Positions 64,000 through 64,000 of a DNA stretch of 64,000 nucleotides are shown here, piece by piece. Both the position numbers and the translations under genes were made by a program. Where the stretch lies: NCBI RefSeq assembly GCF_011038885.2, contig NZ_CP064952.1, positions 868,001 to 932,000 on the forward strand. Direction: 5' to 3'. Each line of letters begins with the position of its first letter. The stretch's first letter is position 1. Source of the DNA: Schaalia sp. ZJ405. GTDB taxonomy: Bacteria; Actinomycetota; Actinomycetes; Actinomycetales; Actinomycetaceae. The notes beneath the pieces were generated by a model, which searched no databases, was not told the DNA's origin, and worked only from the letters and a program-made list of their open reading frames with translations.

Positions 64000-64000
64000 G

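Overview
This is a 64-kb chromosomal window of a high-GC Gram-positive actinobacterium. The best guess is an Actinomycetaceae-type organism (Actinomyces/Schaalia-like); this is inferred from gene content, not from a marker gene. Pointers are a giant type I fatty acid synthase next to an acyl-CoA carboxylase pair and a separate phosphopantetheinyl transferase, a translational ileS T-box with actinobacterial features, a type-2-like IleRS, LAXTG-type cell-wall sorting signals, and the anaerobic glycerol-3-phosphate dehydrogenase GlpABC. I found no rRNA, no tRNA, no CRISPR array and no intact insertion sequence.

Accessory left part (1 to about 21.8 kb). This part is visibly more A+T-rich and T-ending in codon use than the rest. 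It opens with the C-terminal 1,440 residues of a wall-anchored adhesin. An AbiF-like HEPN abortive-infection gene follows, with a structured element just upstream of its start. Next come decayed phage-type genes (a DUF7768/DUF4406-like fragment joined to frameshifted DNA methylase pieces). A persulfide-response module follows: a CstR-like repressor, a 16-bp operator, a CoA-disulfide reductase/rhodanese and a tiny Cys-rich protein. Two ABC systems come next. The first is a 9.0-13.6 kb cassette with a translated short leader, a membrane-anchored protein, one ATPase, two permeases and an ABC exporter broken by an in-frame TAG. The second is a double-NBD ATPase plus ABC-2 permease with a divergent TetR and a 24-bp operator. 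From 17.8 to 21.5 kb lies a cluster of small secreted peptides and lipoproteins. It includes two lipoprotein paralogues sharing a 97-nt identical tract, the second broken by an in-frame TGA.

Middle part (21.8-44.3 kb). This holds an aldo/keto reductase, a TetR/14-TM MFS drug-exporter pair, a CynX-like MFS, a sirtuin and a TetR regulator. The core lipid block follows: birA, acyl-CoA carboxylase alpha (biotin carboxylase plus BCCP), carboxyltransferase beta, type I FAS, acpS and bioY. These genes overlap or abut. Together they supply biotin (BioY), attach it (BirA), make malonyl-CoA (carboxylase), activate the FAS ACP (AcpS) and build fatty acids. Palindromes upstream of birA are candidate regulatory sites.

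Right part (44.4-64 kb). Two zinc metallopeptidases (M1 PepN, M13 PepO-like) lie on the minus strand. Then come glpA-glpB-glpC (membrane-bound anaerobic G3P oxidation), an SDR, a second aldo/keto reductase, and ileS under a T-box whose sequestrator pairs with the Shine-Dalgarno region. The window ends with a three-gene unit: an MFS transporter, a membrane-anchored protein, and an SGNH/VWA/PKD/TSP3 mosaic surface protein ending in an LAVTG sorting signal.
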